This document shows, in pieces, positions 52,289 through 58,519 of a stretch of DNA of 64,000 nucleotides. Numbering within the stretch: position 1 is the stretch's first letter; each line of letters starts with the position of its first letter. The stretch is taken from positions 758,134-822,133 of the forward strand of contig WBSF01000007.1 in assembly GCA_008923315.1 (NCBI GenBank). Reading direction: 5' to 3'. The position numbers and the translations under genes were made by a program. This DNA is from Betaproteobacteria bacterium SCN1 (GTDB lineage Bacteria > Pseudomonadota > Gammaproteobacteria > Burkholderiales > Thiobacillaceae). Below the pieces are notes generated by a model, which worked only from the letters and a program-made list of their open reading frames with translations, had not been told where the DNA came from and made no database searches.

Positions 52289-52695
52289 GGCTCTTCATCG
52301 ATACCAACGTCGTGCTCGACGTGCTGGCGAAACGCGACCCCTGGTTCGGCGATGCGGCGCGCGTGCTGGCGCACGTCGAGCAGGGCCGCGCAAGCGGACA
52401 CATCGCCGCGCATACCCTCACCACCCTGCATTACCTGCTGACCCGGCACCTGGGGCAAGGAAAGACCGCTGCCGTACTGATCGACCTGACCACCCTGCTG
52501 CGCGTCGAACCCGTCGATCACGAGGTCCTGCAGCAGGCGCTCGCACTGGGCTGGCGCGATTTCGAGGATGCCGTTCAGGCGGTCGCCGCCGCCCGCAGCC
52601 GGGCCGACTATCTCGTCACCCGCAATCCACGCGATTTCAGGCAAAGCCTGGTTCCCGTCATTACGCCGCCCGAGCTTCTGACGCTGCTCGGCTGA
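52285..52695 (+). CDS. PIN-domain ribonuclease toxin (VapC-like)
   Basis: Probable RNase toxin, 136 residues. It shows the PIN N-terminus LFIDTNVVLDVLAKR with the first catalytic aspartate at 6, then WRDFEDAVQAVAAARSRADY with further acidic residues, and the end ITPPELL. The start is GTG inside the antitoxin stop. Together with the preceding gene it forms a complete type II module, first of three in this stretch. Confidence 0.87.
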   Translation: MRLFIDTNVVLDVLAKRDPWFGDAARVLAHVEQGRASGHIAAHTLTTLHYLLTRHLGQGKTAAVLIDLTTLLRVEPVDHEVLQQALALGWRDFEDAVQAVAAARSRADYLVTRNPRDFRQSLVPVITPPELLTLLG

Positions 52696-52712
52696 GGCTG
52701 TAGCGGCAGCAA

Positions 52713-52752
52713 AACAAAACAACACTCCGGGGCCGGCTGTGACGAAAGAAGC
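52713..52752 (+). repeat. 40-bp direct repeat, copy A (upstream of the ParDE-type module)
   Basis: Begins AACAAAACAACACT and continues with a GGGCCGGCTGTG core and CGAAAGAAGC end. It matches 53424-53463 at about 35 of 40 positions by eye. Bases outside these 40 do not match, so the repeat is discrete. The two copies bracket the ParDE-type genes. Confidence 0.75.
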
Positions 52753-52831
52753 GTCAACAGGCCTTGGCTCCGGACCTGCACGATTTCCCCGGAAGGCGAT
52801 CCGCGCCGCACGCCGCGGCAGCGTGCTATGC

Positions 52832-52851
52832 TGACAATGTATACATTGTCA
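52832..52851. promoter_or_regulatory. Perfect 20-bp palindrome, probable autoregulatory operator
   Basis: TGACAATGTATACATTGTCA is a perfect palindrome ending 16 bases before the ribbon-helix-helix antitoxin ATG at 52868. Such operators are normally bound by the antitoxin or by the toxin-antitoxin complex. The TATACA inside it may be part of the -10 region. Confidence 0.75.
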
Positions 52852-52867
52852 TTCACGAGGTGCCATC

Positions 52868-53104
52868 ATGGCCACGGCAGTCCTGACCTTGCGTCTCCCC
52901 GAAGAAATCAAGGCCAAGCTCGACAAGCTTGCGCAGGCGACGCATCGCTCCAGATCGTTTCTGGCGGAGGAGGCCATCGCACGCTACGTCGACCTGGAAG
53001 CCTGGCAGATCGGCGAAATCGAACAGGCCATTCAGGAAGCGGATAGCGGCGATTTCGCGCCGCCTTCCGACCTGGCGCAACTACTGAAGAAATATGCAGG
53101 TTAA
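52868..53104 (+). CDS. Ribbon-helix-helix antitoxin (CopG/ParD-like)
   Basis: The 78-residue product starts MATAVLTLRLPEEIKAKLDK, a classic RHH strand-helix; the C-terminal half (EIEQAIQEADSGDFAPPSDL) should wrap the toxin. It overlaps the ParE-like gene by 11 bases and has a palindromic operator just upstream. DNA binding and toxin neutralisation are inferred from family and layout. Confidence 0.85.
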   Translation: MATAVLTLRLPEEIKAKLDKLAQATHRSRSFLAEEAIARYVDLEAWQIGEIEQAIQEADSGDFAPPSDLAQLLKKYAG

Positions 53105-53387
53105 ATGGCTGCGCCGCGCATTGCGCAATCTGGAGCAGGAAGCCGCCTGGATCGCACGCGACAATCCCCGGGCGGCGGCCCGGCTGGTGGCGGAGGTGGA
53201 TGGCGCCACGCGACTGCTGGCACTGCACCCCGATATGGGTCGGCCGGGCCGGGTGCCGGGAACACGCGAACTCGTCATGCCGGATTTCCCCTACATCGTC
53301 CCCTATCGGGTCAGGGAGCGGCGCGTGGAGATTCTTCGGGTGTTGCACACCGCACGCAAATGGCCTCATGCCTTGCAGGAATCGTGA
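53094..53387 (+). CDS. RelE/ParE family toxin
   Basis: The 97-residue product (MQVKWLRRALRNLEQEAAWI) has ParE/RelE signatures, including HPDMGRPGRVPGTRELVMPD, FPYIVPYRVRERRVEILRVL and a C-terminal HTARKWP. Sequence pattern is closer to ParE (gyrase-directed) than to RelE (mRNA cleavage), but activity is not decided by sequence alone. It is complete and its start lies inside the antitoxin gene. Confidence 0.85.
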   Translation: MQVKWLRRALRNLEQEAAWIARDNPRAAARLVAEVDGATRLLALHPDMGRPGRVPGTRELVMPDFPYIVPYRVRERRVEILRVLHTARKWPHALQES

Positions 53388-53423
53388 TGTGCGATCGGTC
53401 GGGCGGGATTGTTGCCCCTGTGC

Positions 53424-53463
53424 AACAAAACAACACTTTCGGGCCGGCTGTGGCGAAAAAAGC
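53424..53463 (+). repeat. 40-bp direct repeat, copy B (between the ParDE-type module and porin)
   Basis: Begins AACAAAACAACACT and contains GGGCCGGCTGTG, ending CGAAAAAAGC. It is about 35/40 identical to 52713-52752 in the same orientation, 711 bases apart. It lies immediately upstream of the putative porin promoter. Confidence 0.75.
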
Positions 53464-53474
53464 AACGGTTCCGC

Positions 53475-53502
53475 TTGTCGGGCGGGCGGCGGGCTGGATA
53501 AT
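53475..53502 (+). promoter_or_regulatory. Possible porin promoter
   Basis: TTGTCG (53475-53480) and GATAAT (53497-53502) with a 16-base spacer, about 90 bases before the porin ATG. A 14-bp palindrome AGCTCTGCAGAGCT (53537-53550) lies in the leader. Match to consensus is only moderate. Confidence 0.4.
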
Positions 53503-53591
53503 CGACCCTGTCCACAGGCACAACACCGTGTCGGACAGCTCTGCAGAGCTCGAAACCACCAGTTTCCTTTCCACTTTCTTAGGAGAAAGCA

Positions 53592-54599
53592 ATGAAAAAA
53601 TCCCTGATCGCCCTGGCTGCCGCCGGCGCCTTCGCTGCGCCCGCCTTTGCGGCCACCAGCAACGTCGACGTGTACGGCAAGCTGCATTTGTCCGTCAACT
53701 CCGTTGACGATCAAGCCTCGAACGTCAGCGACCTGGGCATCTCGTCCAACGCCAGCCGCATCGGCTTCAAGGGTTCGGAAGATCTGGGTGGCGGCCTGGC
53801 CGCGATCTGGCAGATCGAAACCACCGTCAACCTGGACGAAGGCAATGCCAGCAATCTGGCTTCCCGCAACAGCTTCATCGGCCTGAAGGGCGGCTTCGGT
53901 ACGGCCCTGGTCGGTCGTCACGACACCCCGCTGAAGCTGGTCGGCCGTTCGCTCGACCTGTTCGGCGACACCATGGCTGACTCGCGCAACGTGCTGGGCG
54001 GCGGTGGCGATACGCGTGCGAACAACGCCGTTGCCTACGTTTCGCCCTCGTTCAGCGGCCTGACCCTGATGGGCGCCTACGCGACCGACGTTACTGCTAA
54101 TGGCGCTGCTGCCCCCGATGTTGACGACCGCAGCGTCTACAGCCTGAGCGCCACCTACGCCAACGGCCCCCTGTACCTGGGTCTGGGCTATGCCGACGGC
54201 GATGGTCTTGAAGCCGCCAACATTGACCGTCACTGGCGTCTGGGTGCGGGTTTCACCGTCATGGGTGACCTGAAGCTGGTGGCGCAGTACGACGACATCA
54301 AGGCCGACACGGGCAACAACGATTACGACGCCTGGATGATCGGTGCGGCCTACACCATGGGCAACATCGTGCTCAAGGCCAACTACATGGATGGTGATCG
54401 TGATGGTACCTCCAATGATCCCAAGCAGTGGACCATTGGTGCCGACTACAACCTGTCCAAGCGCACCACCGTCTATGCGCTGTACGCCGACGGCGAGTAC
54501 ATCTCCGTGGGCAGCGGCGCGGGCGCGTCCGACCAGTACGGGGTTAGTGCGGGCGGCGACGTCTCGATCTTCTCGATCGGTATGACCCACACCTTCTAA
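53592..54599 (+). CDS. Gram-negative trimeric porin (Neisseria/Burkholderia OmpC-like family)
   Basis: General outer-membrane diffusion porin, 335 residues. It has signal peptide MKKSLIALAAAGAFAAPAFA, mature start ATSNVDVYGKLHLSV, conserved SRIGFKGSEDLGGGLAAIWQ and SRNSFIGLKGGFGTALVGRH, and the C-terminal phenylalanine (GMTHTF) needed for barrel assembly. AGGAG precedes the ATG. Codon use looks highly adapted, suggesting abundant expression. It is the one core-type gene inside the accessory stretch. Confidence 0.95.
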   Translation: MKKSLIALAAAGAFAAPAFAATSNVDVYGKLHLSVNSVDDQASNVSDLGISSNASRIGFKGSEDLGGGLAAIWQIETTVNLDEGNASNLASRNSFIGLKGGFGTALVGRHDTPLKLVGRSLDLFGDTMADSRNVLGGGGDTRANNAVAYVSPSFSGLTLMGAYATDVTANGAAAPDVDDRSVYSLSATYANGPLYLGLGYADGDGLEAANIDRHWRLGAGFTVMGDLKLVAQYDDIKADTGNNDYDAWMIGAAYTMGNIVLKANYMDGDRDGTSNDPKQWTIGADYNLSKRTTVYALYADGEYISVGSGAGASDQYGVSAGGDVSIFSIGMTHTF

Positions 54600-54637
54600 A
54601 TTCATGCCGGGGCAACCCGGTCTGAAAGACGAAGCTG

Positions 54638-54670
54638 AAACGGGCGCCCGCGGGCGCCCGTTTTTTTTTT
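54638..54670 (+). terminator. Strong terminator after the porin gene
   Basis: A GC-rich perfect palindrome (ACGGGCGCCCG repeated as its complement) is followed by ten T residues (54661-54670). Confidence 0.93.
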
Positions 54671-54690
54671 GGTTCTTCGTGGGTCAACGA

Positions 54691-54735
54691 TCAAAATGGG
54701 GTCAGCAAAAAAGTCAAAATGGGGTCAGACACGAT
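54691..54735 (-). repeat. Left flanking repeats of the RAYT element
   Basis: TCAAAATGGGGTCAG occurs twice in direct order (54691-54705 and 54714-54728). The second copy continues into GGGGTCAGACACGAT (54721-54735), the exact inverse complement of ATCGTGTCTGACCCC at the right end of the transposase gene (55487-55501). Confidence 0.85.
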
Positions 54736-54782
54736 ATTTGTCCTAATCTGAACGCATCCCGTCCCACTACAAGCTCACGCTC

Positions 54783-55487
54783 ATGGCACGTCTTCCTCGC
54801 TACGTCATCCCCGGCCAGCCGCAGCACGTCATCCAGCGCGGCAATAACCGCCAGGCGATCTTTGCCGCCGAGGCGGACTACCGGTTTTTCCGCGATGCAC
54901 TGGTGGAGGCGGCGACGCGGCACGGACTGGCGATCCATGCGTATGTGTGGATGACGAATCACGTGCACTTGCTGGCGACGCCGGCGCATGAGGACAGCAT
55001 CGGCAAGACGTTCCAGTCGGTGGGACGGCGCTATGTGCAGTATTTCAATCGTGTCTACCAGCGCAGCGGAACGCTGTGGGAGGGGCGCTACCGCGCGACG
55101 GTAGTGGACAGCGAGCGCTATCTGCTGACCCTGATGCGTTATATCGAGCTGAATCCGGTGCGGGCGGGCATGGTTGCCGCGCCGCAGGATTATCCGTGGT
55201 CGAGCTACCGGGGCAATGCGTCGGGCAAGGGCGGGCCGGATGCGGATTGGCTGGTGCCGCACGACGCGTACACGCGCCTGGGGCGGGATGACGCGGCCAG
55301 ACGAAAGGCTTACCGGGCGCTATTCGCCGCGGCGATCGACCCGGACGATCTGGCTGCCATCCGCAACTGCACGCACAAGGGCTGGGCGCTGGGCGGGAAA
55401 CGGTTCAGGCAGGAAATCGAGGCGCTGGGGCAGCGGCGTGCGGCGTCGAAGGGCGTGGGGCGGCCGCGGAGACAGGAGGGGGAATAA
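54783..55487 (+). CDS. REP-associated tyrosine transposase (RAYT, Y1_Tnp superfamily)
   Basis: IS200/IS605-related single-strand transposase of the domesticated RAYT group, 234 residues. The HUH motif is HVHLL (about residues 60-64); candidate catalytic tyrosine lies in RYIELNPVRAGMV. Typical opening: MARLPRYVIPGQPQHVIQRG. The reading frame is intact. Inverted copies of a 15-base motif flank it, and its final codons fall within a 23-base repeat found again at 56184. RAYTs are thought to mobilise short palindromic repeats. Confidence 0.9.
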   Translation: MARLPRYVIPGQPQHVIQRGNNRQAIFAAEADYRFFRDALVEAATRHGLAIHAYVWMTNHVHLLATPAHEDSIGKTFQSVGRRYVQYFNRVYQRSGTLWEGRYRATVVDSERYLLTLMRYIELNPVRAGMVAAPQDYPWSSYRGNASGKGGPDADWLVPHDAYTRLGRDDAARRKAYRALFAAAIDPDDLAAIRNCTHKGWALGGKRFRQEIEALGQRRAASKGVGRPRRQEGE

Positions 55488-55510
55488 TCGTGTCTGACCC
55501 CGTTTCTACG
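55479..55510 (+). repeat. Right RAYT-end repeat, copy 1
   Basis: A 23-base unit, 55479-55501 (GGGGAATAA then TCGTGTCTGACCCC), is repeated exactly at 56184-56206 in the same orientation. It includes the transposase stop codon. Just after it reads GTTTCTACG; the second copy has ATTTCTACG after a ~20-base insertion, so the homology extends further. Confidence 0.85.
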
Positions 55511-55584
55511 GTTTCCGTTGACTGACCGATTCGATTGATGTGGCTGGTGCGGGCGCCTGATTTCTGGCGGTGCACGCCGAATTC

Positions 55585-55600
55585 GTTATACTTGTATAAC
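55585..55600. promoter_or_regulatory. 16-bp palindrome, probable operator of the RelBE-type module
   Basis: GTTATAC-TT-GTATAAC, 25 bases before the antitoxin ATG, overlapping a TATAAC -10-like hexamer. It is placed where a toxin-antitoxin complex would repress its own promoter. Confidence 0.7.
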
Positions 55601-55625
55601 ATTCAAGCCTCATTGGAGATATCGC

Positions 55626-55832
55626 ATGTTGGCTATCCGCTTGCCCGAATCGATCGAGGCCCGTCTGAACGCGCTGGCTCAGGAGACGGGTCGTGCGAAA
55701 TCCACGCTCGCCCGCGAGGCGATCCTGGAGTACATCGACGATCTTGAGGACTATTACCTCGCGGAAGCGCGTGCCCGCATGAACCGAAACACGATTCCGC
55801 TCGCGGACGTGGAGCGCGAGCTTGGCCTTTGA
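55626..55832 (+). CDS. RelB-family antitoxin (ribbon-helix-helix)
   Basis: The 68-residue product starts MLAIRLPESIEARLNALAQE, an RHH DNA-binding fold of the RelB/DUF6290 kind, then a helix with IDDLEDYYLAEARARMNRNT. It overlaps the RelE-like gene by 11 bases. A palindromic operator lies upstream. It follows RAYT at 138 bases and is bracketed by the 23-base repeats. Confidence 0.86.
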   Translation: MLAIRLPESIEARLNALAQETGRAKSTLAREAILEYIDDLEDYYLAEARARMNRNTIPLADVERELGL

Positions 55833-56091
55833 GATCGAGTTCGACCCGGACGCCATCAAGGATCTGAAAAAACTGGATCGCCCTGTTCAGCAACGTTTGC
55901 TCGGTTTTCTGAAAACACGGGTCGCAACGCTGGACAATCCGCGAGATATCGGCGAGGCGCTGGCGGGGGCCAAGCTGGGGAATTACTGGAAATACCGCGT
56001 GGGCGATTGGCGAATCATCTGCGACATTCAGGATCGCCGCATTGTCGTCCGTGCGCTGCGCATCGGTAACCGGCGAGCGGTGTATCGCTGA
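55822..56091 (+). CDS. RelE/StbE family toxin
   Basis: The 89-residue product (MAFEIEFDPDAIKDLKKLDR) is a full-length RelE fold with WKYRVGDWRIICDIQDRRIV and C-terminal RIGNRRAVYR. It starts at TTG inside the antitoxin gene. Relatives usually have GHRREVY at the end; here the His is Asn, while the Arg and Tyr thought important for mRNA cleavage are kept. Probably active ribosome-dependent mRNase, not proven. Confidence 0.87.
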   Translation: MAFEIEFDPDAIKDLKKLDRPVQQRLLGFLKTRVATLDNPRDIGEALAGAKLGNYWKYRVGDWRIICDIQDRRIVVRALRIGNRRAVYR

Positions 56092-56183
56092 GTCAGGAAA
56101 CATCGCGGCCAGCAAACGGGCGCGCTTGGCGTCCGTTTGTGCTCGCTCAGCCTTCAAGTACCTCGAAGGCGTGCATGATCTCT

Positions 56184-56206
56184 GGGGAATAATCGTGTCT
56201 GACCCC
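56184..56206 (+). repeat. RAYT-end repeat, copy 2
   Basis: Exact 23-base copy of 55479-55501, 705 bases further on in the same orientation. The RelBE-type module sits entirely between the two copies. The surrounding bases 56092-56275 hold no recognisable gene. Confidence 0.85.
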
Positions 56207-56275
56207 ATTTGCCCCATTTGCCCGCCATTTCTACGCAGGATAAACGAGGCGGGCGTTCGGGTGCGCCGTTCCGTT

Positions 56276-56692
56276 TCAGGCTTCCACCACCTCGAAATCG
56301 TGCGTGATCTCGGCGGTCTTGCCGAGCATGAGGCTGGCCGAGCAGTATTTTTCGGCGGAAAGTCGCACGGCCTGTTCGACCCGTTTGGGATCCAGTCCCT
56401 TGCCGGTGACGGTGAAGCGGACGTGGATGCGCGTGAACACCTTGGGATCGGTGTCGGCACGGGTGGCTTCCAGGTCGGCGACGCAGTCGGTGATGGCCTG
56501 CCGGCCCTTGCGCAGGATGTGGACGACGTCATAGGCGGAGCAGCCGCCCAGGCCCAGCAGCAGCATTTCCATCGGACGCACGCCGAGGTTTTTGCCGCCG
56601 CCGTCGGGCGCGCCGTCCATCACCACGGTGTGGCCGGATTCGCTCTGGCCGGCGAAGCTGACGCCTTCGATGAGTTTGACGCGGGCTTTCAT
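56276..56692 (-). CDS. OsmC family peroxiredoxin-like protein
   Basis: Thiol-dependent hydroperoxide-reducing fold, 138 residues. The two family cysteines are present: C51 in GLGGCSAYDV and C117 in AEKYCSAS. ATG 56692 (MKARVKLIEGVSFAG) overlaps the end of the upstream elyC-like gene by 4 bases (ATGA), so the two are translated together. Confidence 0.87.
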   Translation of the reverse strand: MKARVKLIEGVSFAGQSESGHTVVMDGAPDGGGKNLGVRPMEMLLLGLGGCSAYDVVHILRKGRQAITDCVADLEATRADTDPKVFTRIHVRFTVTGKGLDPKRVEQAVRLSAEKYCSASLMLGKTAEITHDFEVVEA

Positions 56693-57462
56693 GTCTTTCC
56701 TTCTGCAAAACGGGCGCGGAGTTTGTACCACAGGATGCCCAGCCATTCGTGCAGGGCGAAGGTGCTGTCGCGCAGGCCGACGGGCGTGGGGATGACGTCG
56801 AGCGCGGAATCCAGCACGGTGCTGGAGAACTGGATGCCGGCGGGAACGACTTCGAGGTCCTGCGCCTGGAACAGGGGGACCGCGCGGCGCAGATGCCAGG
56901 CGTGGGTGACGAGCGCGATGCGCTTGACGCCGGCGGCCTGGAGCAGGGCAGCGGCGTTGCGGGCGTTGTCCCAGGTGGTGAGCGCGGCATCTTCCACCCA
57001 GCGGGCTTCGATGCCGTACTCGTCGCGCAGAATGGCATGCATGATCTCGCCTTCGGCGAGCTTGCCGCCGCCGGGCCTGCCGCCGGTGACGAGCAGGGGC
57101 AGCCCGCTCGCGCGGTGTAAATGGGCGGCGTAGCGCAGGCGTTCGAGGCTGAGGCCGTTGAGCGTGTCGCCGCCGTATTCGGCCGCGTCGACACGTCGTC
57201 CGCCGCCCAGTATCACGATGGCGTCGGCGGTTGCAAGCGCCTCGGGACTGACCGGCGCGGAGATTTCCAGGCTCTTGAGCAGCACGCCGCCCATCCAGGG
57301 GGTGGACAGGGCGTACAGGGCGGTGGCGGAAGCGAGAATCAGCGACATGGACAGGCGCGGGCGACGGCGTCTAAGAATCAGCCCGGCGGCCAGCAGGATC
57401 ACCAGCGAGAGCGGCGGAAGCAGCGCGGCGGCGATCAGGTTGGTGGCGAACCAGGCGGTCAT
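56689..57462 (-). CDS. DUF218/ElyC-SanA-YdcF family envelope protein
   Basis: Inner-membrane protein with a periplasmic DUF218 domain, 257 residues. Two N-terminal membrane segments (about residues 6-28 and 35-55) are followed by TADAIVILGGGRRVDAAEYG, LLVTGGRPGGGKLAEGEIM, TTWDNARNAAALLQ and LVTHAWHLRRAVPLF. The E. coli relative ElyC affects peptidoglycan and cell-envelope assembly. Start at ATG 57462; in-frame codons upstream would overlap the rplM promoter. Confidence 0.85.
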   Translation of the reverse strand: MTAWFATNLIAAALLPPLSLVILLAAGLILRRRRPRLSMSLILASATALYALSTPWMGGVLLKSLEISAPVSPEALATADAIVILGGGRRVDAAEYGGDTLNGLSLERLRYAAHLHRASGLPLLVTGGRPGGGKLAEGEIMHAILRDEYGIEARWVEDAALTTWDNARNAAALLQAAGVKRIALVTHAWHLRRAVPLFQAQDLEVVPAGIQFSSTVLDSALDVIPTPVGLRDSTFALHEWLGILWYKLRARFAEGKT

Positions 57463-57504
57463 GGCCGGAGATTGTATGCCACGCGCCGGGCCGATTGGCG
57501 ATGT

Positions 57505-57534
57505 TTGACTTTGGCCGGTCCGGGCGGTTAGAAT
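57505..57534 (+). promoter_or_regulatory. rplM-rpsI promoter
   Basis: TTGACT (57505-57510) and TAGAAT (57529-57534) with an 18-base spacer, 43 bases before the rplM ATG. Confidence 0.78.
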
Positions 57535-57577
57535 GCCCGGCTTTCCGAGTGAGTCCTCTTTGTTACAGAGGTTGGTC

Positions 57578-58015
57578 ATGAAAACCTATTCCGCCAAACC
57601 CGCTGAAGTGAAACGCGACTGGTACGTCGTCGATGCCGACGACAAGGTGCTGGGCCGCCTGGCTTCCGAGATCGCCCGCCGCCTGCGCGGCAAGCACAAG
57701 CCCGAGTACACCCCGCACGTCGACACGGGCGACTACATCGTCGTGGTCAATGCCGACAAAATGCGTGTCACGGGCAACAAGGAACTCGACAAGAAGTACT
57801 ACCGCCATTCCGGCTACCCGGGCGGCATCTACGAAACCACCTTTGGCAAGATGCAGGCGCGTTTTCCCGGCCGTGCACTGGAAAAGGCGGTCAAGGGCAT
57901 GCTGCCCAAGGGCCCGCTGGGCTACGCCATGATCAAGAAGATGAAGATCTACGCGGGCGCGGAACACCCGCACACGGCGCAGCAACCCCAGCCCCTGGAA
58001 ATCAACGCTCAATAA
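57578..58015 (+). CDS. rplM: 50S ribosomal protein L13
   Basis: Early-assembly large-subunit protein, 145 residues, starting [20 protein letters not shown], with [20 protein letters not shown] and [19 protein letters not shown]. In-frame codons from 57533 overlap the promoter and are not used. rpsI follows after 9 bases. Confidence 0.97.
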   Translation: MKTYSAKPAEVKRDWYVVDADDKVLGRLASEIARRLRGKHKPEYTPHVDTGDYIVVVNADKMRVTGNKELDKKYYRHSGYPGGIYETTFGKMQARFPGRALEKAVKGMLPKGPLGYAMIKKMKIYAGAEHPHTAQQPQPLEINAQ

Positions 58016-58024
58016 GGTCACACC

Positions 58025-58417
58025 ATGATCGGCAACTACAACTATGGTACGGGTCGTCGCAAGGAATCGGTCGCCCGCGTCTTCATCAAGGCGGGCAGCG
58101 GCAAGATCGTCGTCAACGACAAGCCGGTGGACGAATACTTCTCGCGCGAGACGGGCCGCATGATCGTGCGCCAGCCGCTGGTGTTGACCGACAGCCTGAA
58201 CAAGTTCGACATCATGGTGAACGTCTCGGGCGGCGGCGAGTCCGGCCAGGCCGGCGCGGTGCGTCATGGCATCACCCGTGCGCTGATCGATTTTTCGGCG
58301 GAAATGAAGCCCACCCTCAAGGCCGCCGGACTGGTGACTCGCGATGCCCGCGAAGTGGAGCGCAAGAAGGTGGGTTTCCACAAGGCGCGTCGTCGCAAGC
58401 AATTCTCCAAGCGCTGA
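58025..58417 (+). CDS. rpsI: 30S ribosomal protein S9
   Basis: Its C-terminal tail reaches the P-site tRNA. The 130-residue product has [14 protein letters not shown] near the start and the conserved end [17 protein letters not shown]. Two-gene operon with rplM, closed by a terminator 15 bases after the stop. Confidence 0.97.
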   Translation: MIGNYNYGTGRRKESVARVFIKAGSGKIVVNDKPVDEYFSRETGRMIVRQPLVLTDSLNKFDIMVNVSGGGESGQAGAVRHGITRALIDFSAEMKPTLKAAGLVTRDAREVERKKVGFHKARRRKQFSKR

Positions 58418-58432
58418 GTACTGGCCGCTTCG

Positions 58433-58463
58433 AAAAAACCGCCCCCTCCAAGGCGGTTTTTTT
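58433..58463 (+). terminator. Intrinsic terminator after rpsI
   Basis: AAAAAACCGCC (58433-58443) pairs with GGCGGTTTTTT (58452-58462); an 8-base loop and a T-run complete it. Confidence 0.92.
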
Positions 58464-58519
58464 ATGGACGTGTCCTGCGTGTGTCTTAAAATCCAAGCTT
58501 TGCAATCGGAATGGGCACC

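Noticed and set aside
56092..56183. Remnant of a second transposase gene before the downstream 23-base repeat
   Set aside because: Apart from the GGGGAATAA end shared with the RAYT gene, I could not align the preceding bases to the transposase coding sequence by eye, so a remnant is not supported.
56042..57133. Plus-strand frame of 363 codons opposite osmC and the elyC-like gene
   Set aside because: Begins inside the RelE toxin gene and runs antisense to two well-supported genes; no domain recognised.
57533..57577. Earlier rplM start at 57533
   Set aside because: The ATG overlaps the -10 hexamer of the rplM promoter and would add 15 residues not found in L13.
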